Shown piece after piece: positions 1-5,169 of a stretch of 5,169 nucleotides of DNA. The position numbers and the translations under genes are program-made. How positions within the stretch are numbered: position 1 is the stretch's first letter; every line of letters starts with the position of its first letter. The notes beneath the pieces are model-generated. The model was not told where the DNA came from. It saw nothing but the letters and a program-made list of their open reading frames with translations, and ran no database searches. Location: NCBI GenBank assembly GCA_021106915.1, contig JAIOTH010000062.1, forward strand, positions 1 to 5,169. The letters are read 5' to 3'. This DNA is from a bacterium (lineage in GTDB: Bacteria > Patescibacteriota > Patescibacteriia > UBA1558 > S5-K13).

Positions 1-826
1 TAATAAATTTAATGTAATTACCAATAGTATACTTACTTAAATCACTATAAGCAACTTCTCGAATATCTTGGGAATCATACCTACTAATAAAAGAATTCCA
101 AGTAATAAAAGGGCGTCGCTGTCCATCTTCTATTAACCAAATTGCCGGAGAGCCCTGAGCTTTTAAGATTGAACCATTAGGATAACGACGAGCAAACCAT
201 TTTTGCCAAATTAACCAAAAATTACGATTACCATTATAATCTGTCGTATAATTATACAAATTAACCGTCGCTTGATTAAGGGGTACTACTGAGTGTCCAT
301 CAATGTTATATTGTTGATCTATTTGAAAGAGCCATTTTTCATCACTATTTTCAATATAAAATCTATTTCTCTGAGCAGCATAAAAAACTTGATTGTAAAA
401 ACCCCTATATTTTTCTAAACGAGGATCATTCATACTACAAGAATCACAAATTGCAAAACCAGTAGCCCAATTTAATTGCTTTTCTGAAGGATAAGGATCT
501 GTAATTAAACTTTGTTCTTTTTGTAAAAGTACTAACAAATATTTAGGATTAATCTGATATTTTTGAGCTACTTCATAAATGACTTCCCCAGCAGTCATAA
601 TTTGATCATTCTCTGGATTCAATAAAATGTGATTTTTCAAAATACCATTTTTAGTATCTAAAAAATATTCAATCTCCGCTAAATCTAAAGAATCATAATT
701 TTCTAATTCAAAATCAGAAATAATATAACTAGGATTAAAAATTTCTTCAGTAATAAGACTAGCCTGCAAATTAAAATTTGGTGCTAATAATGAAATAATT
801 AATAATATTGTAAAAAATTTATTCAT
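1..826 (-). CDS. Secreted lysozyme-like protein with C-terminal repeat (3' end off window)
   Basis: The frame is open from the ATG at 826-824 to the window edge: 275 residues with no stop. Residues 1-22 look like a Sec signal peptide (MNKFF, hydrophobic core TILLIISLLAP, probable cleavage after NLQA). Residues ~70-212 resemble a lysozyme-like domain that I recall from actinobacterial and Patescibacteria secreted proteins. Its marks are NPKYLLVLLQKEQSL with E104 as possible catalytic acid, a CDSC pair (C127, C130), RGFYNQVFYAAQ (141-151), and NFWLIWQKWF (202-211). Residues ~217-270 look like one copy of a repeat common in Patescibacteria surface proteins (SPAIWLIEDGQRRPF, then a YTIGN turn); GNYIKF may open another. 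Probable role: binding or cutting peptidoglycan outside the membrane, or adhesion; the activity is inferred. The gene lies 139 bp downstream of amrS on the same strand. No Shine-Dalgarno or convincing promoter was found before it, so read-through from amrS is possible. Confidence 0.8.
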   Translation of the reverse strand, partial: MNKFFTILLIISLLAPNFNLQASLITEEIFNPSYIISDFELENYDSLDLAEIEYFLDTKNGILKNHILLNPENDQIMTAGEVIYEVAQKYQINPKYLLVLLQKEQSLITDPYPSEKQLNWATGFAICDSCSMNDPRLEKYRGFYNQVFYAAQRNRFYIENSDEKWLFQIDQQYNIDGHSVVPLNQATVNLYNYTTDYNGNRNFWLIWQKWFARRYPNGSILKAQGSPAIWLIEDGQRRPFITWNSFISRYDSQDIREVAYSDLSKYTIGNYIKFI

Positions 827-877
827 AAATTATATTTAAACTATGCTTTTTAAAGTTATTTCAATATTATGATTGTC

Positions 878-898
878 ATTCCGGATTAAATCCGGAAT
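878..898. repeat. Perfect 10-bp-arm inverted repeat
   Basis: ATTCCGGATT (878-887) and AATCCGGAAT (889-898) are exact reverse complements around a single A at 888. It forms the left hairpin of the composite repeat. As RNA the inner bases would open to make the loop. Confidence 0.9.
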
Positions 899-901
899 CT
901 C

Positions 902-963
902 GAGATCCTGAATGAATTGAGATCCTGAGTCAAGCTCAGGATGACATCTTCAGGATGACATCT
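902..963. repeat. Two hairpin units, one apparently nested inside the other
   Basis: Unit 2 (919-949) reads GAGATCCTGA, a short loop, then TCAGGATGACATCT. Its stem is ATCCTGAG (922-929) with CTCAGGAT (935-942). Unit 1 has the same form but is split: its left part is 902-918 and its right part 950-963. Removing 919-949 joins ATCCTGAAT (905-913) and ATTCAGGAT as perfect arms around GA. This is the structure expected if unit 2 landed in the arm of unit 1. Confidence 0.75.
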
Positions 964-965
964 GC

Positions 966-1988
966 TTAAATAACTATATTCAAATTCTCTTTACAATTCC
1001 GACAAAGTCCCTGCTTATCACTTCTAGTAATTATATAGCCCTGTCTTTCAATATTCAAAGTTTCACATTTTGGACAGTAAGTATTTTCTCGATCATCAGC
1101 TGCAATATTACCTAAATAAACATACTTCAAGCCAATCTTCTTTCCAATCTGATAAGCTTTCTCCATCTCCTTCATTGAAGTTTCTCGGTTAGATAATAAT
1201 TTATAAGAAATTTCTGCCGAAAATTTAGAAATGTGCCAAGGTGTATCTGAACCCAATTTTTTATATATAAATTTAGCCATATATTCTAATTGTTGTTCTA
1301 CATTAGTTTCACCAGGAATTAATAAAGTTGTTATTTCCATAGAAACATTCTTTTCCTTTAAATATATTAAATTATCTAAAATCGGCTTTAAAGAAGCTTT
1401 GGTAAATTTTTTATATTTACTTTCCAAAAAAAATTTCAAATCAATATTCACAGCGTCTAAATAGGGGAGTATTAAATCTAAACATTTCTGACTCATATAA
1501 CCATTAGAAACCCAAACATTTTTAAGACCTTTTTGGTGAGCTAATTTCATAATTGGCAAAGCTGTTTCTAAAAATATTGTGGGCTCAGTATAAGTATAAG
1601 AGATAGACTGACAATTTTCTTTCTGAGCGCGCTGAACAATATCACTGGCCTTAATTAATTCTCCAGGAAATTCTCCGTCCAATTTCTCAACTTCATTCAA
1701 TTGTGAAATTTGCCAATTCTGACAATTTAAACAACTTAAATTACAACCCATAGCTGCTATAGAATAAGTTAAGCTCCCAGGTAAAAAATGAAATAAGGGT
1801 TTTCTTTCTATTGGATCAACTCCTTGACTAATCAAACGATTATAATTTAAGGAATATAATTTAGCTTTTATATTCCGTCGCACTCCACAAATCCCAGCTT
1901 TATTTTCTAGAATATGACAAAAATGATTACATAACTCGCAATCAACTGAAGTGTCTTCATTTTTTTTATATAATAATGCTTCTTTCAT
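966..1988 (-). CDS. amrS: AmmeMemoRadiSam system radical SAM enzyme (AmrS)
   Basis: 340 residues, full length for the family. An N-terminal cysteine module (C17, C20, C24, C34 in CELCNHFC...GICGVR) precedes the signature DPIERKPLFHFLPGS (58-72). The radical SAM motif CNLSCLNC (C82, C86, C89) binds the 4Fe-4S cluster that cleaves S-adenosylmethionine. SYTYTEPT (130-137), WHISKF (251-256) and YVYLGN (289-294) follow the family pattern. The C-terminus has two cysteine pairs (C305/C308, C329/C332), probably a metal-binding knuckle. AmrS usually partners AmrA (AMMECR1) and AmrB (Memo); the substrate of the system is not settled. Older annotations call such proteins pyruvate formate-lyase activating enzymes, but the cysteine-rich ends favour AmrS. 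Oddities: the protein ends in ENLNIVI without the usual Pro-Gly-Val-Trp-like tail, and the HxS-F segment has SAEISYKL where Pro is usual. The start is fixed by an in-frame stop five codons upstream. Its ATG overlaps the end of the 1987-2083 repeat. Confidence 0.93.
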   Translation of the reverse strand: MKEALLYKKNEDTSVDCELCNHFCHILENKAGICGVRRNIKAKLYSLNYNRLISQGVDPIERKPLFHFLPGSLTYSIAAMGCNLSCLNCQNWQISQLNEVEKLDGEFPGELIKASDIVQRAQKENCQSISYTYTEPTIFLETALPIMKLAHQKGLKNVWVSNGYMSQKCLDLILPYLDAVNIDLKFFLESKYKKFTKASLKPILDNLIYLKEKNVSMEITTLLIPGETNVEQQLEYMAKFIYKKLGSDTPWHISKFSAEISYKLLSNRETSMKEMEKAYQIGKKIGLKYVYLGNIAADDRENTYCPKCETLNIERQGYIITRSDKQGLCRNCKENLNIVI

Positions 1989-2083
1989 CCCATTAGATAT
2001 TTAATTTTAATCATAGAATCAATTAGATATGGAGGTTTATTAATTTTTTATCCCCTTGATAATTTTTTAACATCTAACGGGAT
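1987..2083 (-). repeat. Intergenic ATCCC-box element, copy A, supplying the amrS start codon
   Basis: The element is bounded by ATCCCATTAGATAT (1987-2000) and, inverted, ACATCTAACGGGAT (2070-2083); the arms match at 12 of 14 positions. An internal related box, ATCCCCTTGAT, starts at 2050. Read on the minus strand it runs 97 bp and its final AT is the first two bases of the amrS ATG (GGGATG). The second copy at 4473-4573 has the same length class, box order and relation to the next start codon. It would lie in the amrS mRNA leader if the -10 at 2094-2099 is used. ATTAGATAT also recurs at 2022-2030. Confidence 0.6.
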
Positions 2084-2093
2084 ACATATCTTA

Positions 2094-2099
2094 ATTATA
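2094..2099 (-). promoter_or_regulatory. Candidate -10 box for amrS
   Basis: The minus strand reads TATAAT at 2099-2094, about 106 bp before the amrS ATG. No good -35 is seen at 16-18 bp upstream, and no TG extension is present. The box lies within a small inverted repeat, TTAATTA (2091-2097) / TAATTAA (2103-2109), that could be an operator. Both signals are weak in DNA this AT-rich. Confidence 0.3.
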
Positions 2100-2178
2100 A
2101 CCTAATTAAAGAATAAAATAACTATTGACATAAATATAATAATATGACCTAACAATCTATTAAATTAACATCTTTTTC

Positions 2179-2206
2179 TTGTTCAAAATCCACAATCTGC
2201 TATAAT
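2179..2206 (+). promoter_or_regulatory. Extended -10 promoter for the MscS-family gene
   Basis: A perfect extended -10, TGCTATAAT, spans 2198-2206. A weak -35 (TTGTTC, 2179-2184) sits 16 bp before it. Transcription would begin near 2213, giving a leader of about 35 nt before the ATG at 2248. The rest of 2084-2247 shows no gene, only AT-rich DNA with one orphan TTGACA at 2125-2130. Confidence 0.65.
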
Positions 2207-2247
2207 TCAAGCATAAAAATTATAAATAATTAAATAATAATTAAACT

Positions 2248-3276
2248 ATGTTAGAAGCATTAAAAGATTTTATTCTTTGGAATAATACTGGCTATGAATA
2301 TTTAAAAGCAATTTTAATACTTATAGCTCTACTTGTTTTATTAAAAATATTTAGAGAAATTATTTTAGCTAAATTAAAAAAATTAGCTAAAAAAACTAAA
2401 ACTGACTTTGATGATGTTTTGATAAATATTTTCAAAGCTATTAAACCACCATTTTATTTATTAGCATCATTATATATCTCCATTAGAACCCTCATTGTTC
2501 CTGAGATTGCTATCAAAATAATCAATATTTTATTTGTAATTGCTATTGTTTATGAAATAATTCGAGCTTTAGAAAAAATGATTGATTATTCATTTCAAGC
2601 TCAAGGAAAAGAAAATACTTCTGTCGCCCGTACTATTAAACTATTTCTTAAAATTAGTCTTTGGAGTTTTGGAGTAATATTAGCTCTAAGTAATTTAGGG
2701 GTAAATATTTCCTCATTAATTGCTGGTTTAGGAATTGGAGGTATTGCCATTGCTTTAGCTCTCCAAAATATCTTAAAAGATATTTTTTCTTCATTTTCAA
2801 TTTTAATTGATAAACCCTTTGAAGTAGGAGATTTTATTATAGTGGGGAAAGACATGGGAACTGTAGAACAAATAGGTATTAAAACTAGTAGACTCAGAGC
2901 TCTAGATGGTCAACAATTAATAATTACTAATAGTGAATTAACTGACGCCCGAGTTCAAAACTTTAAAAGACTAGAAAAAAGAAGATCTTTATTCAATTTA
3001 GGAATTATTTATGAAACTGATCAAAAAAAATTAACTGAAATTCCTCAGCTTATTGAAAATATCATTAAAAATATTAAAAACACTGAATTTGATAGATGTC
3101 ACTTTAAAAGCTTTGGGGATTTTAGCTTAAATTTTGAAGTATCTTATTATGTTAATACTCAAGATTATAAAGAATACCTTGATGTAGCAGAAAAAATAAA
3201 TTTAGCAATCATTGATAAATTTAAAAAAGAAAAAATTGAATTTGCTTATCCTACTCATGTTGAATATCAAAAATAA
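2248..3276 (+). CDS. MscS-family mechanosensitive ion channel
   Basis: 342 residues. The hydropathy read by eye suggests membrane helices at about 18-38, 66-84, 90-108 and 130-150. These precede the MscS pore helix (NISSLIAGLGIGGIAIALAL, 153-172), with its Gly/Ala packing face. The beta domain follows: KPFEVGDFIIVG (189-200), GTVEQIGIKTSRLRALDG (204-221) and TNSEL (227-231). A cytosolic alpha/beta part ends in EFAYPTHVEYQK, matching the family's F-x-x-PT ending. The protein opens under membrane tension to release solutes on osmotic downshock. It is somewhat longer than E. coli MscS (286), with extra N-terminal helices. The usual Pro-Asn before the beta-domain end is Thr-Asn here. It has its own promoter; no Shine-Dalgarno is visible before the ATG. 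Substrate-specific roles cannot be judged. Confidence 0.93.
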   Translation: MLEALKDFILWNNTGYEYLKAILILIALLVLLKIFREIILAKLKKLAKKTKTDFDDVLINIFKAIKPPFYLLASLYISIRTLIVPEIAIKIINILFVIAIVYEIIRALEKMIDYSFQAQGKENTSVARTIKLFLKISLWSFGVILALSNLGVNISSLIAGLGIGGIAIALALQNILKDIFSSFSILIDKPFEVGDFIIVGKDMGTVEQIGIKTSRLRALDGQQLIITNSELTDARVQNFKRLEKRRSLFNLGIIYETDQKKLTEIPQLIENIIKNIKNTEFDRCHFKSFGDFSLNFEVSYYVNTQDYKEYLDVAEKINLAIIDKFKKEKIEFAYPTHVEYQK

Positions 3277-3314
3277 ATTACCAGTTTTAAAATTTTTATT
3301 CCCGACTCAATTGG

Positions 3315-3338
3315 TACCTGCCTGCCGGCAGGCAGGTA
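3315..3338. repeat. 24-bp perfect GC-rich palindrome
   Basis: TACCTGCCTGCC (3315-3326) is followed directly by its exact reverse complement GGCAGGCAGGTA (3327-3338). It is 67% GC in an AT-rich spacer. In RNA it would form a 10-bp stem with a CCGG loop. No T-run follows, so intrinsic termination after the channel gene is doubtful. I recall this palindrome as abundant in Patescibacteria genomes; its function is unknown to me. Confidence 0.9.
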
Positions 3339-3369
3339 TTAGTATCATTTAATTAGTATCATTAGTATG
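3338..3369 (+). repeat. Short direct repeat running into the glycosyltransferase start
   Basis: ATTAGTATCATT occurs at 3338-3349 and 3352-3363 (period 14). A shorter third copy, ATTAGTAT, occupies 3361-3368 and contributes the AT of the ATG at 3367. The first copy overlaps the last base of the palindrome. No Shine-Dalgarno is present, and no convincing promoter was found in 3277-3366. Confidence 0.75.
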
Positions 3370-4482
3370 AAAAAGACTCTACTCATTACCCTAGATTTTT
3401 GGCCTAATTTTGGTGGTGTTGCCAATTATTATTATAATTTAGCTCAAAATATTGATGATATTGTAATCTTGACATCAACCCCTCAAAATCAAAAATCTCA
3501 TCTCAAAATCTACAGTCAAAAATTACTCTATAAATTTATCTGGCCAAAATGGCTAAAGACTATTTTAGTGACCATAAAAACTATCAAAAAGGAAAAAATA
3601 GAAATTATTTGGGTGGGAGAATTATTACCTTTAGGAACAGTAGCCTATATTATTAATAAATTATTTAAAATTCCTTATTTTGTCTCTTTGCATGGTTTAG
3701 ATATTAAATTAGCCAAACAAAATAAAAAAAAATCCTACTTGGCTAAAAAAATTCTAAAAAATTCCAAATTCATTACTGTAAATAGTAAGTGTACAAAAAA
3801 TTTACTCAGAGGATTTATTTCAGACACTGATAAAATAAAAATTATTTATCCAGGAATTAATTCTAATTTTAATCAAATTGACTTAGAAAAAAAAGAAAAA
3901 ATTCAGAAACAATATAATCCTGATTGTCAAAAAATTATTTTAACAGTAGGTAGATTAGTAAAAAGAAAAAACCAAGAATTAATTATTAATACAATTGCTA
4001 AATTTAAAAAAGAATTAAAAAATGTTCTATATTTAATAGTTGGCAACGGTCCTGAAGAAAAATATTACAAATCACTAATTACAAGTCATGAATTAAATAA
4101 TAACGTAAAAATATTAACAAATATAAATTTTGAAGACTTGCCTTATTTTTATGATTTAGCTAATATTTTTATAATGATTAGTAAATTATCAAAAAGTGAC
4201 ATAGAAGGATTTGGAATAGTATATTTAGAGGCCGGAATATTCAAAAAACCAGTAATTGCTGCTAATCAAGGAGGTTCTCTAGAAGCAATTTTAAATAATC
4301 GAACTGGAATTCTAATTGATGATCATAATAAAAAATTATTAAAAGAAAAAATATTAGAATTATTAAATAATAAAAATCTATCAAATAAATTAGGAGATAA
4401 TGCTTTTCAAAGAATTCAAAACAATTTTCTCTGGAAAAATATCAGTAAAAAATTAATAAAGAATATAAATTTATCCCGTTAA
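3367..4482 (+). CDS. GT4-type glycosyltransferase (GT-B fold, family 1 domain)
   Basis: 371 residues, normal for a GT4 enzyme. The N-terminal Rossmann domain begins with LLITLDFWPNFGGVANY (5-21), where the Gly-Gly loop binds near the acceptor/donor cleft. SLHGLDI (107-113) closes that half. The C-terminal donor-binding domain starts near 188 with IILTVGRLVKRKN (190-202), continues with YLIVGNGPE (222-230), and has the E-x7-E motif EGFGIVYLE (E280, E288) that binds the nucleotide-sugar. No transmembrane segment is evident; such enzymes act at the inner face of the membrane. It likely adds a sugar to a lipid-linked or surface glycan; donor and acceptor cannot be told. It lies 90 bp after the channel gene and 89 bp before a second transferase, all on the plus strand. 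Its last codons, TCC CGT TAA, lie in the left box of the 4473-4573 element. Confidence 0.92.
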   Translation: MKKTLLITLDFWPNFGGVANYYYNLAQNIDDIVILTSTPQNQKSHLKIYSQKLLYKFIWPKWLKTILVTIKTIKKEKIEIIWVGELLPLGTVAYIINKLFKIPYFVSLHGLDIKLAKQNKKKSYLAKKILKNSKFITVNSKCTKNLLRGFISDTDKIKIIYPGINSNFNQIDLEKKEKIQKQYNPDCQKIILTVGRLVKRKNQELIINTIAKFKKELKNVLYLIVGNGPEEKYYKSLITSHELNNNVKILTNINFEDLPYFYDLANIFIMISKLSKSDIEGFGIVYLEAGIFKKPVIAANQGGSLEAILNNRTGILIDDHNKKLLKEKILELLNNKNLSNKLGDNAFQRIQNNFLWKNISKKLIKNINLSR

Positions 4483-4573
4483 TATAATTTTATTAATATA
4501 TTCTAAACATTAAATTATAACGGGAATACATAATAAAAATCTAAATAAAATAATAAATAATATTTTACGGGAT
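4473..4573 (+). repeat. Intergenic ATCCC-box element, copy B, spanning stop to start codon
   Basis: The left box ATCCCGTTA (4473-4481) overlaps the stop of the upstream transferase. An internal inverted box TAACGGGAAT begins at 4518. The right box TACGGGAT (4566-4573) gives the AT of the next ATG. The ~101-bp length and the left, inner, right box order match copy A read on the minus strand. The element fills essentially the whole 89-bp gap, and no independent promoter stands out in it. Confidence 0.6.
4475..4524 (+). repeat. Bulged stem-loop after the glycosyltransferase stop
   Basis: CCCGTTA-AT-ATAATTT (4475-4490) can pair with AAATTATAACGGG (4512-4524): 13-14 pairs with a 2-nt bulge and a loop of about 21 nt. 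It begins within the last codons of the gene, so it may protect the mRNA 3' end or weaken read-through. No T-run follows on the plus strand. Confidence 0.6.
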
Positions 4574-5169
4574 GACTAATAACCAAAACAAAAAATACGA
4601 TATTGTAATGTTTAATATGTCCAGCTATTCAGAATGGGATAAAGGTATTAGTAATCGAAATTTACATATTTTAGAACATTTGAAAAATAATCCTCAAATT
4701 GGTAAAATTTTAGCCATTGATTATTTGCCACATACTCCCAAAAGAGCTCTTAAAAACTGGAAAGAAAATATTTTGACTAATACCAAGGGGAGTGTAATTA
4801 AAAAAAATTTATTTACCAAAATATATAAACCTGAGGGAAAAATAACTGTTTATTCAACCATTAAAAATATCTTTTCTCTAAAAACCAGCTTGCGAGAAAT
4901 AAATGAATATTTAAAAAAAGAAAATTATCAAAATTTAATTCTTTGGTCATATTATCCCTTAATCTCTGAATACTTTGATAAATTAGATTTCGATATTTCT
5001 GTATTTGATACAGTTGATAATTGGACTGAACACGCTTCTTATAAAAAATTTTACCCTCAATTAGAAAAAAATTATAAAATAATTCGAGATAAAGCTAATG
5101 TTATTTTTATATTATCCCCAGAAAGCGAATCCATTTTTTCTCCTCGTAATCAAAATATTTTTAAAATAA
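4572..5169 (+). CDS. Glycosyltransferase-like protein, N-terminal part (3' end off window)
   Basis: 199 residues are visible with no stop. The layout fits the N-terminal domain of a GT-B glycosyltransferase of the TuaH-like/GT4 type. A first beta strand KYDIVMFNMSSYSEWDKGIS (8-27) is followed by RNLHILEHL. NLILWSYYPL (121-130) follows, then VFDTVDNWTEH (144-154), and NVIFILSPESE (176-186), where such proteins usually test for a second Rossmann strand. The donor-binding domain with its E-x7-E motif would be past the window edge, so the family call rests on half a protein. The ATG at 4572 is preferred over M13 and M16 because the first beta strand starts before them. It lies 89 bp after the other transferase, suggesting a shared glycan pathway. 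The gene has no Shine-Dalgarno; ACGGG directly abuts the ATG. Confidence 0.7.
   Translation, partial: MTNNQNKKYDIVMFNMSSYSEWDKGISNRNLHILEHLKNNPQIGKILAIDYLPHTPKRALKNWKENILTNTKGSVIKKNLFTKIYKPEGKITVYSTIKNIFSLKTSLREINEYLKKENYQNLILWSYYPLISEYFDKLDFDISVFDTVDNWTEHASYKKFYPQLEKNYKIIRDKANVIFILSPESESIFSPRNQNIFKI

Larger units (their letters stand above)
874..963. repeat. Composite GC-richer hairpin repeat between amrS and the secreted-protein gene
   Basis: This ~90-bp block stands out from the AT-rich surroundings. It starts with TGTCATTCC and ends with two copies of GGATGACA, so its ends are near-perfect inverted repeats. It contains a palindrome (878-898), two copies of GAGATCCTGA (902-911 and 919-928, period 17) and a 14-bp tandem repeat TCAGGATGACATCT (936-949 and 950-963). 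It begins just past the amrS stop codon. It could act as a structured RNA 3' end or be a small palindromic mobile-type element. No T-run follows any stem, so it is not a classical intrinsic terminator. I recall similar sequences as dispersed repeats in Patescibacteria, but copy number cannot be seen here. Confidence 0.8.

Noticed and set aside
829..834. TATAAT on the minus strand just before the secreted-protein gene
   Set aside because: It ends 2 bp from the ATG, so a start site 7 bp downstream would fall inside or after the start codon; no fitting -35 is present.
874..963. CRISPR-like array
   Set aside because: The repeats are of period 14 and 17, overlap palindromes, and have no unique spacers of regular length.
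1231..1464. Plus-strand ORF of 77 codons
   Set aside because: It lies wholly inside amrS on the opposite strand, has no family features, and the amrS frame is clearly coding.
2031..2035. GGAGG on the plus strand resembling a Shine-Dalgarno
   Set aside because: No start codon or open frame follows at a suitable distance; it is in the intergenic element.
2125..2130. Perfect TTGACA on the plus strand
   Set aside because: No -10-like box at 16-18 bp; the best match (AACAAT) is 20 bp away. The TGCTATAAT promoter downstream is far better.
2601..2855. Minus-strand ORF of 84 codons
   Set aside because: It is antisense to the conserved pore and beta domain of the MscS gene; it is a shadow of that reading frame.
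966..3276. Alternative genetic code (TGA as Gly or Trp)
   Set aside because: All frames are full length under the standard code with TGG for Trp and GGN for Gly and no interrupting TGA.

Overview
The window is a low-GC, compact piece of bacterial genome. It holds three complete genes, one gene cut off at each end, and intergenic spaces filled largely by repeats. It most likely comes from a Patescibacteria/CPR bacterium. The clues are the 24-bp palindrome at 3315-3338 (half-site TACCTGCCTGCC), the TGTCAT(T)CC...GGATGACA hairpin repeats, and a secreted protein joining a lysozyme-like domain to a short repeat. I know all three from memory of such genomes; no search was run, so the assignment is inference. 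The standard code fits: every ORF reads through without TGA reassigned to Gly or Trp, which argues against Gracilibacteria/Absconditabacteria.

Layout. Positions 1-826 (minus) encode the first 275 residues of an exported protein with a lysozyme-like module. Positions 871-963 are a composite hairpin repeat in which one unit appears to sit inside another. Positions 966-1988 (minus) encode an AmrS-type radical SAM enzyme. Positions 1989-2247 separate divergent genes; they hold a ~97-bp repeat abutting the amrS start and a good extended -10 promoter for the plus-strand gene. Positions 2248-3276 (plus) encode a MscS-family channel. Positions 3277-3366 hold the GC-rich palindrome and a small direct repeat running into the next start codon. 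Positions 3367-4482 (plus) encode a GT4-type glycosyltransferase. Positions 4483-4571 are a second copy-like ~101-bp repeat. Positions 4572-5169 (plus) encode the start of a second glycosyltransferase-like protein.

Functionally, the plus-strand genes suggest envelope work: a channel for osmotic stress followed by two sugar transferases, probably for surface glycan. The minus-strand pair is the radical SAM protein plus a secreted, possibly peptidoglycan-active protein; no AmrA (AMMECR1) or AmrB (Memo) partner is visible.

I did not find a clear new biological system. The most distinctive signals are (i) two intergenic elements of nearly equal length bounded by ATCCCRTTA/TAAYGGGAT boxes, whose ends supply the start codon of the downstream gene and, in one case, the stop codon of the upstream gene; (ii) the nested hairpin repeat at 902-963; and (iii) the absence of a recognisable Shine-Dalgarno sequence before all five genes.
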